Notes: generated by a model from the sequence alone, not told the origin. A stretch of DNA of 64,000 nt from Streptococcus sp. 1643 (GCF_006228325.1 NZ_CP040231.1:1189001-1253000); one strand, 5' to 3'; shown: positions 28,695 through 38,805, numbered from the stretch's first letter. Program-made: numbers and translations.

Positions 28695-29549
28695 CTATTT
28701 ATATTTTTCTGTTAAGGACTGCCAAATCTCATCTGTCGGCATTACTTTACCTGTCCACAGTTGAAAAGCTTCAGCAGCTTGATAGAGCAACATCCCCAGG
28801 CCATTGACGGCTGGATTTCCCTGACTTCTAGCCCAATTCAAAAATGGCGTCTCAAAGGGTTGGTAAATGATATCTGCAACCAAGAGATTCTCTGGCAAAT
28901 TGATGCTTTCTGGAACTGGCGATGATTTGCCATCCATCCCTACACTAGTCGCATTGACGAGCAGGTCCGACTCGGCAATCCTTGATTGCAGTTCAGAAAG
29001 ATCTTCTAAAGCATACAAGTCCACTTTAAAGCCTGTTTGCTCCTGCAACTTATCTAGGTAAGGTCTTGTTTTTTCTATAGAAGCTGAACGAACAAAGACT
29101 GAAATCTGACTGGCCCCATCCAAAATAGCCTGCGCCAAAATGGATTTGGCCGCACCACCTGCTCCCAGAATGGTCATTTTCTTATCTGAGATTGTAAAAG
29201 AAGGCAAGCTCTTAAAAAATCCCTTGCCATCTGTATTATATCCAATTAAAGTGCCATTATGATTGACTACAGTATTGACTGCCCCAATCAAACGAGCCTC
29301 ATCACTCAACTCATCCAGATAAGGAATCACTTGCTCCTTGTAAGGCATAGACAGGTTGATGCCAAACATCTGGTAACGGCGAATATTGGCGACTGTTTCT
29401 GCCAAATCACCCGCTTCAATCTCCCAAGCTACATAGGCACCATTAATAGCTGTCGCCTCAAAGGCCCTATTGTGAATAAAGGGTGAAATAGAGTGTTTAA
29501 TGGGATTGGCAACAACTGCAGCTAAACGCGTATAGCCATCAAGCTTCAT
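28695..29549 (-). CDS. aroE: Shikimate dehydrogenase
   Basis: The 284-residue NADPH-dependent enzyme reduces 3-dehydroshikimate to shikimate. The substrate-binding [13 protein letters not shown] and NLSMPYKEQ (catalytic Lys), the GAVNTVVN strand, the nucleotide loop GAGGAAKSI and NATSVGM are visible. The start overlaps the aroD end by eleven bases. Confidence 0.95.
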   Translation of the reverse strand: MKLDGYTRLAAVVANPIKHSISPFIHNRAFEATAINGAYVAWEIEAGDLAETVANIRRYQMFGINLSMPYKEQVIPYLDELSDEARLIGAVNTVVNHNGTLIGYNTDGKGFFKSLPSFTISDKKMTILGAGGAAKSILAQAILDGASQISVFVRSASIEKTRPYLDKLQEQTGFKVDLYALEDLSELQSRIAESDLLVNATSVGMDGKSSPVPESINLPENLLVADIIYQPFETPFLNWARSQGNPAVNGLGMLLYQAAEAFQLWTGKVMPTDEIWQSLTEKYK

Positions 29550-30216
29550 CCAAAATCTCCCTGATTTTCTTCATGTTTGATAGCGAAATCTGACCTGGGG
29601 CACTCGCTTCATCCAGACTAGCAAATGACCAACTTGAACCCGTCACATCTGAAGTAATACGGGATACCTTGCCCATTTTCCCCATGGAAATGGTCACGTA
29701 CTCTTGCTCAGGGTTGAGTGTCTTAAATCCTCGAGTGTAGTTCATCAGGTCTAAAACATCCTGCTCCGTATGGGCCATAACTGATACCTTGACCACTTTC
29801 GGAGAGAGACTGGTCAACTCAGACAAAATTTCCATCATGTTTTCAGGTGTCTCCTGGAAATTATGGTAACTCAAAACAAGATTTGGAAAATCCAACATTT
29901 CCTCAAAAACATCCTTGTAGCTGAAATACTCAAAATCTACATAATCCGGCTGATAGAGCTGAGTAACTTCCTTGATGATTTGAACATACTCTTCTGAGGA
30001 AAGTTCGATTTCTCCTCCCTCAGCGCGGGTCCGAAGGGTAAAGACAAGTTCGCGTCCTGCAAATTTTTCAAAGATAGCGGGTGCTACCTGTAAAATAGCG
30101 TCCTTTGTAAGAAAGTCCGCACGCCACTCAATGATATCGGCATCTTCATACCTAGTGGCATCCAGTTCTTGCGCTTCTTCTAAACTTCTTGGCATTACTG
30201 AAACGATTAATTTCAT
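29539..30216 (-). CDS. aroD: 3-dehydroquinate dehydratase, type I
   Basis: The 225-residue class I enzyme dehydrates 3-dehydroquinate through a Schiff base. EWRADFL matches the conserved Glu-Arg, [10 protein letters not shown] carries the catalytic His, [11 protein letters not shown] contains the Schiff-base Lys, and [11 protein letters not shown] is the C-terminal loop. The start overlaps the rlmI stop by four bases, tying the aromatic operon to rlmI. Confidence 0.95.
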   Translation of the reverse strand: MKLIVSVMPRSLEEAQELDATRYEDADIIEWRADFLTKDAILQVAPAIFEKFAGRELVFTLRTRAEGGEIELSSEEYVQIIKEVTQLYQPDYVDFEYFSYKDVFEEMLDFPNLVLSYHNFQETPENMMEILSELTSLSPKVVKVSVMAHTEQDVLDLMNYTRGFKTLNPEQEYVTISMGKMGKVSRITSDVTGSSWSFASLDEASAPGQISLSNMKKIREILDEA

Positions 30217-31376
30217 CTACTAACCTTCATACTAATCACCTTGAGGTAATTACTGCTTTCATCTTTTTTATTATAGGCAAAGTCTGCTGGAAGACCGTAT
30301 TGGTTCAAGACCTGATACCTTCTTCCTGCAAAACCTTTATCAATTTGTTCTGTAAATTTCTGGCGGGAAACATTGGCAGCATTGGTACTGGCAATGATAA
30401 TGCCTCCCGGATTTAAAATCTCTAGACTCTGGGAAATCAACTTGTGATAGTCCTTAGCTACAGAGAATGTTTGTTTTTTATTGCGGGCAAAGCTCGGCGG
30501 ATCAAGAACAATCACATCATAGGTCAAGCCTTTTCTCTTGGCATACTTGAAGTATTCAAAGACGTCCATGACAATAAAACGATGATTGTCCGTGCTGAGT
30601 CCATTTGCCTGAAAATGAGCTTCTGACAGCTCTCTAGACCGTTTGGCCAAGTCAACTGAAGTCGTCTCACTGGCACCTCCCATAGCTGCAGCAACTGAAA
30701 AGGCCGCCGTATAGGAAAACATATTGAGCAAGGATTTGCCCATGGCTAGACCGTCAACCAGACTCCCACGAACCTCATGCTGGTCTAGGAAAATCCCGGT
30801 CATCAAGCCATCATTCATAAAGACTTGATAGAGCACGCCATTCTCAAGAACAGTAAAGTAATCTGGCGCTTCCTCACCATAAACATAGGCAGACTCGTAG
30901 TTTTGACCTTTAAAACGAATCTTTTCATAAGCCCCCAAGACCTCAGGAAAAACTTCCTTAAAAGCCTTTACGATCAGCTTACGAATCTGGTAAACAAAGG
31001 AGTTGTACCAAGAAAAGACAGCATAATCTCCATAGAGATCAACAGTCAGACCACCAAAACCATCCCCCTCTTGGTTAAAAAGGCGAAAGGCAGTAGTCAA
31101 GTCATCTTGATAATAAGGCTTTCTAGCTTCCTTAGCCTTACGAAACAGAGTTTCAAAGAAGGATTGGTTGAAACCAACCTTTTCCTTGCTGACCAACCAG
31201 CCAATGCCCTTGTTCTGCTGAGAAAGATAGGCACTCCCTAAAAACTTCCCGTCTTGACTAAGAACTTCTACTGCCTGATCCGTCAGATCAATATCTGTTA
31301 AATCACTTGCTTCCAAAAGAACTAGACCCTTAGCTAGCTTTTTTTCAACACGTCTGCTGACCCTAATTCTATTCAT
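30213..31376 (-). CDS. rlmI: Class I rRNA (cytosine-C5) methyltransferase RlmI-like
   Basis: The 387-residue protein has an N-terminal PUA domain (about 1-75, [17 protein letters not shown]) and a Rossmann SAM-methyltransferase domain with [21 protein letters not shown] and the catalytic VLDPPSFAR motif. This fits RlmI, which methylates a 23S rRNA cytosine; the exact site is inferred. I use the ATG at 31376 because the promoter -10 ends only eight bases upstream and the earlier in-frame ATG overlaps the -35. No Shine-Dalgarno is seen. It heads the aroD-aroE-aroB-aroC-tyrA transcript. Confidence 0.85.
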   Translation of the reverse strand: MNRIRVSRRVEKKLAKGLVLLEASDLTDIDLTDQAVEVLSQDGKFLGSAYLSQQNKGIGWLVSKEKVGFNQSFFETLFRKAKEARKPYYQDDLTTAFRLFNQEGDGFGGLTVDLYGDYAVFSWYNSFVYQIRKLIVKAFKEVFPEVLGAYEKIRFKGQNYESAYVYGEEAPDYFTVLENGVLYQVFMNDGLMTGIFLDQHEVRGSLVDGLAMGKSLLNMFSYTAAFSVAAAMGGASETTSVDLAKRSRELSEAHFQANGLSTDNHRFIVMDVFEYFKYAKRKGLTYDVIVLDPPSFARNKKQTFSVAKDYHKLISQSLEILNPGGIIIASTNAANVSRQKFTEQIDKGFAGRRYQVLNQYGLPADFAYNKKDESSNYLKVISMKVSR

Positions 31377-31383
31377 AGTTACT

Positions 31384-31412
31384 ATTATAGCAAATTTTGT
31401 GACAATTCTCAA
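31384..31412 (-). promoter_or_regulatory. Promoter of rlmI and the aromatic operon, apparently leaderless
   Basis: Minus-strand TTGAGA (31412-31407), a 17-base spacer and TATAAT (31389-31384). The A of the rlmI ATG (31376) is the eighth base after the -10, the usual start distance, so the transcript probably begins at or next to the start codon. Confidence 0.65.
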
Positions 31413-31573
31413 AAAAGAAACCGTTTAACCAGTTGTACTTTAGTTTACTGAGTGTCATTTTTGTTAAAATAAGTTTATTCCATTTACTTTTTCACCAAAA
31501 CATCCTCTCCCTTGTGATGGAAAGAGAGATTCTATTCGCTAAAAATAGACAAAAACAGAAATGAGTATAGAAT

Positions 31574-31615
31574 CTTGCGCAAACGTTTGCCTAGTTCTAA
31601 ACTTTATGGTAGAAT
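31574..31615 (+). promoter_or_regulatory. Amylase promoter with overlapping LacI-family operator
   Basis: A perfect palindrome GCAAACGTTTGC (31579-31590), flanked as CGCAAACGTTTGCC, overlaps a weak -35 (TTTGCC, 31586-31591) and is followed by TAGAAT at 31610-31615. The palindrome has the centre of a LacI/GalR operator: it could bind CcpA (cre site) or a MalR-like maltose regulator. Binding would block the amylase promoter. Confidence 0.7.
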
Positions 31616-31648
31616 AAAACACAACATTGATAAGCAAGAGGAAAAACA

Positions 31649-33097
31649 ATGCAAAATCAGACACTTATGCAATACTTTGAATGGTATTTGCCTCACGACG
31701 GCCAACACTGGACGCGACTGACAAATGATGCAGAGCACCTAGCAAACCTTGGTATCAGCCATGTCTGGATGCCACCTGCCTTCAAGGCAACCAACGAAAA
31801 AGATGTCGGCTATGGTGTTTACGATCTTTTTGACCTAGGAGAATTTCAGCAAAAAGGGACTGTCCGTACCAAGTATGGGTTTAAAGAAGATTATCTTCAA
31901 GCCATTCAAACCCTAAAGGCACAGGGAATTCAACCTATGGCCGATGTGGTGCTCAATCACAAGGCTGCTGCCGATCATATGGAAGCCTTTCAGGTTATTG
32001 AAGTGGACCCTGAGGACCGTACCGTTCAACTAAGCGAGCCCTTTACTATCAACGGCTGGACTCACTTCACCTTCGATGGTCGCCAAGATACCTACAATGA
32101 CTTCCACTGGCACTGGTACCACTTCACAGGTACGGACTACGATGCCAAGCGACGTAAGTCTGGCATTTACCTGATCCAGGGAGACAATAAAGGCTGGGCA
32201 AATGAGGAATTGGTCGATAACGAAAACGGTAACTACGACTACCTCATGTATGCTGACCTAGACTTTAAGCATCCTGAAGTCATCCAAAACATCTATGACT
32301 GGGCTGACTGGTTCATGGAAACGACTGGTGTTGCTGGTTTCCGCTTGGATGCCGTTAAGCACATCGACTCCTTCTTTATGGGCAATTTCATCCGTGATAT
32401 GAAGGAAAAATACGGTCAAGATTTCTATGTTTTTGGTGAATTTTGGAATCCAGACAAGGAAGCCAATCTAGACTATCTCGAGAAAACAGAAGAACGCTTT
32501 GATCTTGTCGATGTTCGTCTCCACCAGAACCTCTTTGAAGCCAGTCAAGCTGGAGCAAGTTACGACCTTCGTAACATTTTCACAGATAGCTTGGTTGAAC
32601 TCAAGCCTGACAAAGCAGTCACTTTCGTTGACAACCATGATACCCAACGAGGACAAGCCCTTGAGTCTACTGTTGAAGAATGGTTCAAGCCAGTAGCCTA
32701 TGCCCTCATTCTATTACGCCAAGATGGTCTTCCATGTGTCTTTTACGGAGACTATTACGGCATTTCAGGGCAATTTGCTCAACAAGATTTCAGAGAAGTT
32801 CTTGATCGTCTCCTAGCCATCCGAAAAGACAGGGCATATGGGGAGCAAACAGACTACTTTGACGATGCCAACTGTATCGGTTGGGTTCGTTCAGGTGCTG
32901 AACATCAATCTCCAATCGCTGTCCTCATCTCAAATGACCAAGAAAACAGCAAATCTATGTTTGTCGGGCAAGAATGGGCTGACCAAACCTTTGTTGACCT
33001 CCTTGAAAATCATCCAGCACAAGTTACAATCAACGCTGAAGGTTATGGAGAATTTCCAGTAGCAGCGGGTTCAGTCAGTGTTTGGGCAACAAAATAA
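31649..33097 (+). CDS. amyA: Cytoplasmic alpha-amylase (GH13)
   Basis: The 482-residue glycoside hydrolase family 13 enzyme has no signal peptide, so it cleaves intracellular glucans or maltodextrins. The nucleophile lies in GFRLDAVKHID (D234), the acid/base in VFGEFWN (E264) and the transition-state Asp in FVDNHDTQ (D328), with the conserved ADVVLNHK region before them. The size and motifs match the AmyA-type cytoplasmic amylase. It is monocistronic, with its own operator, ribosome binding site AGAGGA and terminator. Confidence 0.95.
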   Translation: MQNQTLMQYFEWYLPHDGQHWTRLTNDAEHLANLGISHVWMPPAFKATNEKDVGYGVYDLFDLGEFQQKGTVRTKYGFKEDYLQAIQTLKAQGIQPMADVVLNHKAAADHMEAFQVIEVDPEDRTVQLSEPFTINGWTHFTFDGRQDTYNDFHWHWYHFTGTDYDAKRRKSGIYLIQGDNKGWANEELVDNENGNYDYLMYADLDFKHPEVIQNIYDWADWFMETTGVAGFRLDAVKHIDSFFMGNFIRDMKEKYGQDFYVFGEFWNPDKEANLDYLEKTEERFDLVDVRLHQNLFEASQAGASYDLRNIFTDSLVELKPDKAVTFVDNHDTQRGQALESTVEEWFKPVAYALILLRQDGLPCVFYGDYYGISGQFAQQDFREVLDRLLAIRKDRAYGEQTDYFDDANCIGWVRSGAEHQSPIAVLISNDQENSKSMFVGQEWADQTFVDLLENHPAQVTINAEGYGEFPVAAGSVSVWATK

Positions 33098-33110
33098 ACC
33101 TATCAGTTAC

Positions 33111-33139
33111 AAGTCAAATCCAAGCGGATTTGGCTTTTT
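33111..33139 (+). terminator. Terminator after the amylase gene
   Basis: AAGTCAAATCC-AAGC-GGATTTGGCTT followed by TTT on the plus strand, just after the amylase stop. Confidence 0.85.
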
Positions 33140-33147
33140 AAGTAGGC

Positions 33148-33178
33148 AAAAAGACCTACCCAAATGGATAGATCTTTA
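33148..33178 (-). terminator. Terminator after alaS
   Basis: On the minus strand AAGATCTATCC-ATTT-GGGTAGGTCTT is followed by a T run. It lies just beyond the alaS stop, facing the amylase terminator. Confidence 0.8.
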
Positions 33179-33183
33179 TTGTC

Positions 33184-35802
33184 TTACAATTTACCTGCTA
33201 CTGCATCCAAGAGTTCTTGAATTTTCGCTTGGTTGCTTCCTCCTGCCATGGCCATGTCTGGTTTACCACCACCACGTCCATCGACGATTGGAGCCAATTC
33301 TTTGACAAGATTTCCTGCATGCACATCTTTTGTCTTGCTAGCTACAAGAACATTGACTTTGTCACCGATAGCGGCAACTAGGACAAGCACATCAGAGTAG
33401 TCTTTTTGTTTCCAGTTATCCGCAAAGGTACGAAGGGCACCGGCATCTGATACAGAAACTTGACTAGCAATGTAACGGTGTCCGTTGACTTCCTTCACAT
33501 CCTTGAAGACATCACCTGCAGCTGCAGCTGCGGCTTTTTCTTTCAATTCTGCATTTTCTTTTTGAAGCTGACGAAGTTGTTCTTGAAGTCCTTCAACCTT
33601 ATGAGGAACTTCCTTGAGTTGAGGTGCTTTCAAGGTTGCTGCGACGGCTTTCAGAGCGTCTTCTTGTTCACGATAAGCTTCAAAGGCTTCCTTACCAGTT
33701 ACTGCCAAGATACGGCGGGTACCTGAACCGATTCCTTCTTCTTTGACAATCTTGAAGAGACCAATCTCAGAAGTGTTGCCAACGTGGGTACCACCACAAA
33801 GTTCCACTGAGTAGTCACCAATGGTTACAACACGGACTTCCTTACCGTATTTCTCACCAAAGAGGGCCATAGCTCCCATTTCTTTAGCCGTGTCAATATC
33901 TGTCTCAACAGTTTCTACAGCAATTGCTTCCCAGATTTTTTCGTTGACTTGCTGTTCAATGGCGCGCAATTCTTCTGGAGTCACGGCTTGGAAGTGAGTG
34001 AAGTCAAAGCGAAGAAATTCAACTTCGTTCAGAGATCCTGCTTGTGTCGCATGGTGGCCAAGGATATTGTGAAGAGCCGCATGGAGCAAGTGAGTGGCTG
34101 TGTGGTTCTTCATGACACGATGACGGCGATTAGTATCGATTGCCAAGGTATATTCTTGATTCAAAGCAAGTGGTGCAAGAACTTCGACAGTATGAAGAGC
34201 TTGTCCGTTTGGTGCTTTTTGCACGTCCGTTACAGTCGCTACGACATTTCCTTTAGCATCCAAGATTTGACCGTGGTCAGCTACTTGTCCACCCATTTCA
34301 GCGTAGAATGGAGTCTCTGCAAAGATCAGAGAGGCAGTTCCTTCAGATACAGCTTCTACTTCAGCATTGTCCGCTACGATAGCCACCAACTTAGAAGGCA
34401 ATTGACTGGCATTGTAGTTGAAGACACTTTCCACTGTGATGTTTTGAAGGGTCTCATTTTGCATTCCCATTGAGCCACCTTTGACAGCTGACGCACGCGC
34501 ACGTTCTTGCTGCTCTTTCATGGCTGCTTCAAATCCTTCGCGGTCTACCGTCATACCGGCTTCTTCAGCGATTTCTTCAGTCAATTCTACTGGGAATCCG
34601 TATGTATCGTAGAGTTTGAAGACATCTTGCCCAGCGATAACAGATTGACCTTTTTCTTTCAAGTCAGCTACAATGGTTTCAGCAAAGTGTTGACCTGAGT
34701 GAAGGGTACGAGCAAATGACTCTTCTTCGCTCTTCACGATTTTCTCGATAAAGTCACGTTTTTCAAGCACTTCTGGGTAGTAGCTTTCCATGATTTTTCC
34801 AACAGTTGGAACGAGTTTGTAAAGGAAAGGCTCGTTGATACCCAATTTTTGACCGTGCATAGAAGCACGACGGAGAAGACGACGAAGGACGTAGCCACGA
34901 CCTTCATTTCCAGGAAGGGCACCATCACCGATGGCAAATGAAAGAGAACGGATATGGTCAGCAATGACCTTGAAGCTCATGTTGTCGCCATCTTGGTCAT
35001 AAACCTTACCAGACAATTTCTCAACTTCACGGATGATTGGCATGAAGAGGTCTGTTTCAAAGTTTGTCTTAGCCCCTTGGATAACGGCCACCAAACGCTC
35101 CAAACCAGCACCCGTATCAATATTCTTGTGTGGCAATTCCTTGTACTCACTACGAGGTACAGCAGGGTCAGCGTTAAATTGTGACAAAACGATGTTCCAG
35201 ATTTCGATGTAACGGTCGTTTTCGATATCCTCTGCAAGCAGACGAATACCGATATTTTCTGGGTCAAAGGCTTCTCCACGGTCAAAGAAGATCTCTGTAT
35301 CTGGTCCAGAAGGTCCCGCACCGATTTCCCAGAAGTTGTCTTCGATTGGGATCAAGTGGCTTGGGTCCACTCCTACTTCAATCCAGCGGTTGTAAGAATC
35401 TTTATCATCTGGATAGTAGGTCATGTAGAGTTTTTCAGCTGGGAAGTCAAACCATTCAGGGCTTGTTAAAAGCTCATAAGCCCAAGTAATAGCTTCATCA
35501 CGGAAGTAATCACCGATAGAGAAGTTCCCCAGCATTTCAAACATGGTATGGTGGCGAGCCGTTTTCCCGACATTTTCGATGTCGTTGGTACGGATTGCTT
35601 TTTGCGCATTGGTAATACGTGGGTTTTCAGGGATAATGGTTCCGTCAAAGTATTTCTTAAGGGTTGCTACCCCAGAGTTGATCCACAAAAGAGTTGGATC
35701 GTTTACTGGAACCAAGCTCACTGATGGTTCTACAGAGTGACCTTTGCTTGCCCAGAAATCTAGCCACATTTGGCGAACTTGAGCACTAGATAGTTGTTTC
35801 AT
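33184..35802 (-). CDS. alaS: Alanyl-tRNA synthetase
   Basis: The 872-residue class II synthetase charges tRNA-Ala. The catalytic N-terminal domain ([24 protein letters not shown] region), the editing domain with [12 protein letters not shown] and the zinc motif CGGTHVGNT, the coiled-coil ([12 protein letters not shown], around 735-750) and the C-terminal glycine-rich domain ([16 protein letters not shown]) are in order. The gene follows a LURP-one-like gene by 21 bases, and the pair is behind a T-box leader that senses uncharged tRNA-Ala. Confidence 0.97.
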   Translation of the reverse strand: MKQLSSAQVRQMWLDFWASKGHSVEPSVSLVPVNDPTLLWINSGVATLKKYFDGTIIPENPRITNAQKAIRTNDIENVGKTARHHTMFEMLGNFSIGDYFRDEAITWAYELLTSPEWFDFPAEKLYMTYYPDDKDSYNRWIEVGVDPSHLIPIEDNFWEIGAGPSGPDTEIFFDRGEAFDPENIGIRLLAEDIENDRYIEIWNIVLSQFNADPAVPRSEYKELPHKNIDTGAGLERLVAVIQGAKTNFETDLFMPIIREVEKLSGKVYDQDGDNMSFKVIADHIRSLSFAIGDGALPGNEGRGYVLRRLLRRASMHGQKLGINEPFLYKLVPTVGKIMESYYPEVLEKRDFIEKIVKSEEESFARTLHSGQHFAETIVADLKEKGQSVIAGQDVFKLYDTYGFPVELTEEIAEEAGMTVDREGFEAAMKEQQERARASAVKGGSMGMQNETLQNITVESVFNYNASQLPSKLVAIVADNAEVEAVSEGTASLIFAETPFYAEMGGQVADHGQILDAKGNVVATVTDVQKAPNGQALHTVEVLAPLALNQEYTLAIDTNRRHRVMKNHTATHLLHAALHNILGHHATQAGSLNEVEFLRFDFTHFQAVTPEELRAIEQQVNEKIWEAIAVETVETDIDTAKEMGAMALFGEKYGKEVRVVTIGDYSVELCGGTHVGNTSEIGLFKIVKEEGIGSGTRRILAVTGKEAFEAYREQEDALKAVAATLKAPQLKEVPHKVEGLQEQLRQLQKENAELKEKAAAAAAGDVFKDVKEVNGHRYIASQVSVSDAGALRTFADNWKQKDYSDVLVLVAAIGDKVNVLVASKTKDVHAGNLVKELAPIVDGRGGGKPDMAMAGGSNQAKIQELLDAVAGKL

Positions 35803-35823
35803 AATATCTCCTTATTTACTTGT

Positions 35824-36309
35824 TTAATTTGATTGGCTTTCCAGCATCTCCACATAGTCAATCGCGACACAAAGGGAAATGACCAAATCTGCATACGAGT
35901 CTTCATAGACGGTTACGGTGTAGGTTGAGGTCAAATGGAAAATTTCTTTCCGAATCTCGGCAATCACTTGGTCGCGGTCATCCAGCAATTTGAAATTCAA
36001 ATCCCAGATATTGCCCTCGATACGAAGCCCTAGATTGTCAAACTCATACTTATCTCGCCAGAAGGTCAACTTCTTGCGAATGACGAAATTGGAACCGTTT
36101 CGTAACTGGATAGTAAAGCGAGGAAGCAAAGTGAAAAATTCTTTACTAATCTCACTGACTTGCTCACCATAGGCGTCATAGATGGTAAAGGTCTTAGGAA
36201 TTTGGAAAAATGATCCCTCCACCTGATAGTTCACTACTCCTCTATCATCCTTGATATCGAAGCGTTCGCCTCCAAGACGAAACTTTTGTTTGACAAGAAA
36301 TGTCTTCAT
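35824..36309 (-). CDS. LURP-one-related (YxjI-like) protein
   Basis: The 161-residue protein has the repeated beta-strand pattern of the LURP-one/tubby-like fold (FLVKQKFRLGGERFDIKDDRGVVNYQVEG, then FTIYDAYGEQVSEISKEFF, then TYTVTVYEDSYADLVI). The function of this family in bacteria is unknown. The ATG at 36309 follows GGAGGTG by four bases; a TTG upstream in frame would overlap that site. It lies between the T-box leader and alaS, so alanine-tRNA limitation would raise its expression too. I see no signal peptide. Confidence 0.75.
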   Translation of the reverse strand: MKTFLVKQKFRLGGERFDIKDDRGVVNYQVEGSFFQIPKTFTIYDAYGEQVSEISKEFFTLLPRFTIQLRNGSNFVIRKKLTFWRDKYEFDNLGLRIEGNIWDLNFKLLDDRDQVIAEIRKEIFHLTSTYTVTVYEDSYADLVISLCVAIDYVEMLESQSN

Positions 36310-36311
36310 AA

Positions 36312-36510
36312 ACACCTCCAAAAATCAAAAGACAAGCTCACATCACGAAGGGCGAAAAACCGCGGTACCACCTTCATTCAATGAACTTGTCATTCTCTTA
36401 TTCTTATGCAATTGTATGATTGAGTAGCATGACTTCCTACCTTAGATGGCTCGCAGCACCGCCATTTCTCTGGACTAAGATGATTGAAAATCAATTCTCA
36501 ACTTTATTAT
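36312..36510 (-). promoter_or_regulatory. T-box riboswitch leader, probably tRNA-Ala specific
   Basis: On the minus strand the leader contains the T-box antiterminator core AAGGTGGTACCGCG (about 36374-36361), a Stem I terminal segment (ATGGCGGTGCTGCGAGCCAT) and a competing terminator in which GACAAG...TGAAGG pairs with CCTTC...CTTGTC, followed by TTTTGATTTTT. A GCT triplet followed by A (36428-36426) is the likely specifier codon for alanine, which agrees with alaS downstream. The specifier call is inference from position. Confidence 0.85.
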
Positions 36511-36563
36511 TATATCGTTTTTTGGGTTCTGCGTCAACTAGGAATGATTCCCTACATCCCTGA

Positions 36564-36815
36564 TTACTTTTTCAGGATATATTTTTTCTTACTGCCATTT
36601 TTCTTTTTATCCCAACTTTTATTCCAAGTTTTTGAATTGCTAAAGATAGCTATGAAAACATTTGCAAATATAAAGTAACCTATCACCAAATATATGGAAT
36701 CCGTTGTTAGATATTGCCGATCCAAGCCATCCTTTAAATGAAATAGTATAATTGTTTCGTTAACAATTAAAAAGGTTGGCCAGTAACTTTTTTTGAAAAA
36801 AGTAGACATTTTCAT
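36564..36815 (-). CDS. Small putative membrane protein
   Basis: The 83-residue product has two hydrophobic stretches (YWPTFLIVNETIILF and YLVIGYFIFANVFIAIF) and a very basic Lys-rich C-terminal tail. I do not recognise a family. It lies alone between the T-box leader and the pot operon. There is no strong Shine-Dalgarno, but a perfect TACGAATA octamer lies 17 bases upstream of the ATG. It could be a real small gene or a decayed one; coding status is moderate. Confidence 0.45.
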   Translation of the reverse strand: MKMSTFFKKSYWPTFLIVNETIILFHLKDGLDRQYLTTDSIYLVIGYFIFANVFIAIFSNSKTWNKSWDKKKNGSKKKYILKK

Positions 36816-36832
36816 GATTTGTTACCGCTTTC

Positions 36833-36840
36833 TATTCGTA
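36833..36840 (-). promoter_or_regulatory. Candidate competence (cin/com) box
   Basis: TACGAATA on the minus strand equals the ComX-dependent -10 consensus of mitis-group streptococci. It is placed to transcribe the small membrane-protein gene. An 8-mer of this kind is expected about once or twice by chance in a window of this size, so it is only a candidate. Confidence 0.3.
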
Positions 36841-36918
36841 TAAACTTAGTATACTACTAGACAAGCAAATAAGCAACTAGAATAGAAAAAGATAAGGCTG
36901 TAAAAGTTAACTTCTATT

Positions 36919-36952
36919 AAGAAAACGAACCAGCTTGACTGATTCGTTTTCT
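36919..36952 (-). terminator. Terminator after potD
   Basis: On the minus strand AAAACGAATCAG pairs with CTGGTTCGTTTTC across a short loop, followed by T-rich sequence. It lies directly beyond the potD stop. Confidence 0.8.
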
Positions 36953-36964
36953 TTGTATCTACTC

Positions 36965-38035
36965 CTACTTCCGATACATTTTAAATTGTAGGAAGAGGTC
37001 GCTGTATTTTCCTGTCCATTTATGGTCAAACTTTTCATAAACTTCTAGGTGTTTCATGGTATCAGCGTCTGGATAGAAGGATTTGTCCTCACGAGTCTCC
37101 TCTGGGAGCATTTCCTTAGCTGGTAGGTTTGGTGTTGAGTAACCTACATACTCCGCATTTTTCAGAGCATTTTCGGGTTTCAACATAAAGTTGATAAAGG
37201 CATAGGCCGCATCTTGGTTTTTCACGGTTTTTGGAATGACCATGTTATCAAACCAGAGATTGCTGGCCTCAGTCGGAACGACATACTTGAGGTTAGGATT
37301 TTTCTCCAACATCTGGCTGGCTTCCCCTGAGAAGGTCACACCGATAGCAGCGTTGTTCTGAATCATGTAACCCTTCATCTCGTCTGCCACAATGGCCTTG
37401 ATATTTGGAGTCAATTTGTAGAGCTTATCCACTGTTTCTTCCAGCTGCTGAGGATCCTTGGAGTTGAGACTGTAACCGAGTGAGTTAAGCCCGAGTCCCA
37501 ACACCTCACGTGCTCCATCAAAAAGCATGATGGAATCCTTATATTCTGGCTTCCAGAGGTCATCCCAATGCTCAGGCGCCTCATCTACCATGTTTTCATT
37601 GTAGACAATTCCCAAGGTCCCCCAGAAGTAAGGGATGGAGAATTTATTGCCCGGGTCAAAAGACTGGTTGAGGAACTCAGGTCCGATATTTTCGATTCCT
37701 TCAATTTTTGAATAATCCAGAGGGACTAAGAGGTCCTCATCCTTCATTTTGTTAATCATGTACTCACTAGGAATAGCAATATCATAGGTTGTTCCACCCT
37801 GCTTGATTTTGGTATACATAGCTTCGTTGGAATCAAAGGTCTCGTACTGGACTTGGATTCCTGTTTCTTCGGTGAATTTCTCCAAGAGTTCGGGATCGAT
37901 ATAGTCCCCCCAGTTGTAGATAACCAATTTCTGACTGTCTCGGCTATTGATTTTACTATCTAGATGAGTCGCAATCCCCCATAAGACAAGGATAATCGCT
38001 ACAATTCCTGCTAAAAATGAATAGAGTTTTTTCAT
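36965..38035 (-). CDS. potD: Spermidine/putrescine ABC transporter, substrate-binding protein
   Basis: The 356-residue extracellular binding protein captures polyamines for the PotABC importer. The hydrophobic N-terminus (KLYSFLAGIVAIILVLWGIA) acts as signal or anchor; there is no lipobox Cys, unlike many Gram-positive binding proteins. KLVIYNWGDYIDPELLEKFTEETGI is the typical start of the PotD/PotF fold. The gene overlaps potC by four bases and ends the operon. Confidence 0.95.
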   Translation of the reverse strand: MKKLYSFLAGIVAIILVLWGIATHLDSKINSRDSQKLVIYNWGDYIDPELLEKFTEETGIQVQYETFDSNEAMYTKIKQGGTTYDIAIPSEYMINKMKDEDLLVPLDYSKIEGIENIGPEFLNQSFDPGNKFSIPYFWGTLGIVYNENMVDEAPEHWDDLWKPEYKDSIMLFDGAREVLGLGLNSLGYSLNSKDPQQLEETVDKLYKLTPNIKAIVADEMKGYMIQNNAAIGVTFSGEASQMLEKNPNLKYVVPTEASNLWFDNMVIPKTVKNQDAAYAFINFMLKPENALKNAEYVGYSTPNLPAKEMLPEETREDKSFYPDADTMKHLEVYEKFDHKWTGKYSDLFLQFKMYRK

Positions 38036-38805
38036 GCTTGCTCCTCCTTCTCACGTGAGATAAAGTAATAGCCAACAACTAGGATAATACTAAAGAGAAA
38101 GACAAGTGCAGACAGTGCATTGATCTCTAACGAAATCCCCTTACGAGCGCGAGAGTAAATCTCGACTGACAGGGTTGAAAAGCCATTTCCCGTTACAAAG
38201 AAGGTCACGGCAAAGTCATCCAGCGAGTAAGTAAAGGCCATGAAATAACCTGCAATGATAGACGGTGTCAGGTAAGGAAGCATGATTTCCTTAAACATCT
38301 GAAACTGGCTGGCACCAAGGTCATAAGCCGCGTGAATCATATCATCATTCATTTCCTTGAGACGAGGCAAGACCATCAAGACCACGATAGGGATGGAAAA
38401 GGCCACGTGACTAGATAAAACCGTCAAAAAGCCGAGTGAAAACTTAAGCTGTGTAAAGAGGATCAAGAAGCTAGCACCAATCATAACGTCAGGCGCAACC
38501 ATGAGGATATTATTGAGTGATAAAAAGGCTTCTTGGTATTTCTTACGAGACTGGTAGATGTAAATAGCTCCGAAAGTCCCGATAACGGTCGCAATCAAGG
38601 CAGACAGAAAGGCCAAGAAAAAGGTTTGGGTGAGGATCAACATGAGACGACCATCACCAAACATAGTTTTAAAATGGCTCAAGCTAAAGCCGGTAAAACT
38701 GTTCATATCATCCCCTGCATTAAAGGCATAGCCAATCAAGTAAAAAATTGGCAAATAAAGGACGATAAAGACAAAGGCTAGGTAGAGATTGGCAAATTTT
38801 TTCAT
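38032..38805 (-). CDS. potC: Spermidine/putrescine ABC transporter permease PotC
   Basis: The 257-residue permease has six membrane helices and the EAA loop AAYDLGASQFQMFKEIMLPYLTPSII, which contacts the ATPase. The start at 38805 ([11 protein letters not shown]) is preceded by GGAGAG and overlaps the potB stop in ATGA; a nine-codon longer in-frame start is less likely. It pairs with PotB as the inner-membrane channel of the polyamine importer. Confidence 0.95.
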   Translation of the reverse strand: MKKFANLYLAFVFIVLYLPIFYLIGYAFNAGDDMNSFTGFSLSHFKTMFGDGRLMLILTQTFFLAFLSALIATVIGTFGAIYIYQSRKKYQEAFLSLNNILMVAPDVMIGASFLILFTQLKFSLGFLTVLSSHVAFSIPIVVLMVLPRLKEMNDDMIHAAYDLGASQFQMFKEIMLPYLTPSIIAGYFMAFTYSLDDFAVTFFVTGNGFSTLSVEIYSRARKGISLEINALSALVFLFSIILVVGYYFISREKEEQA

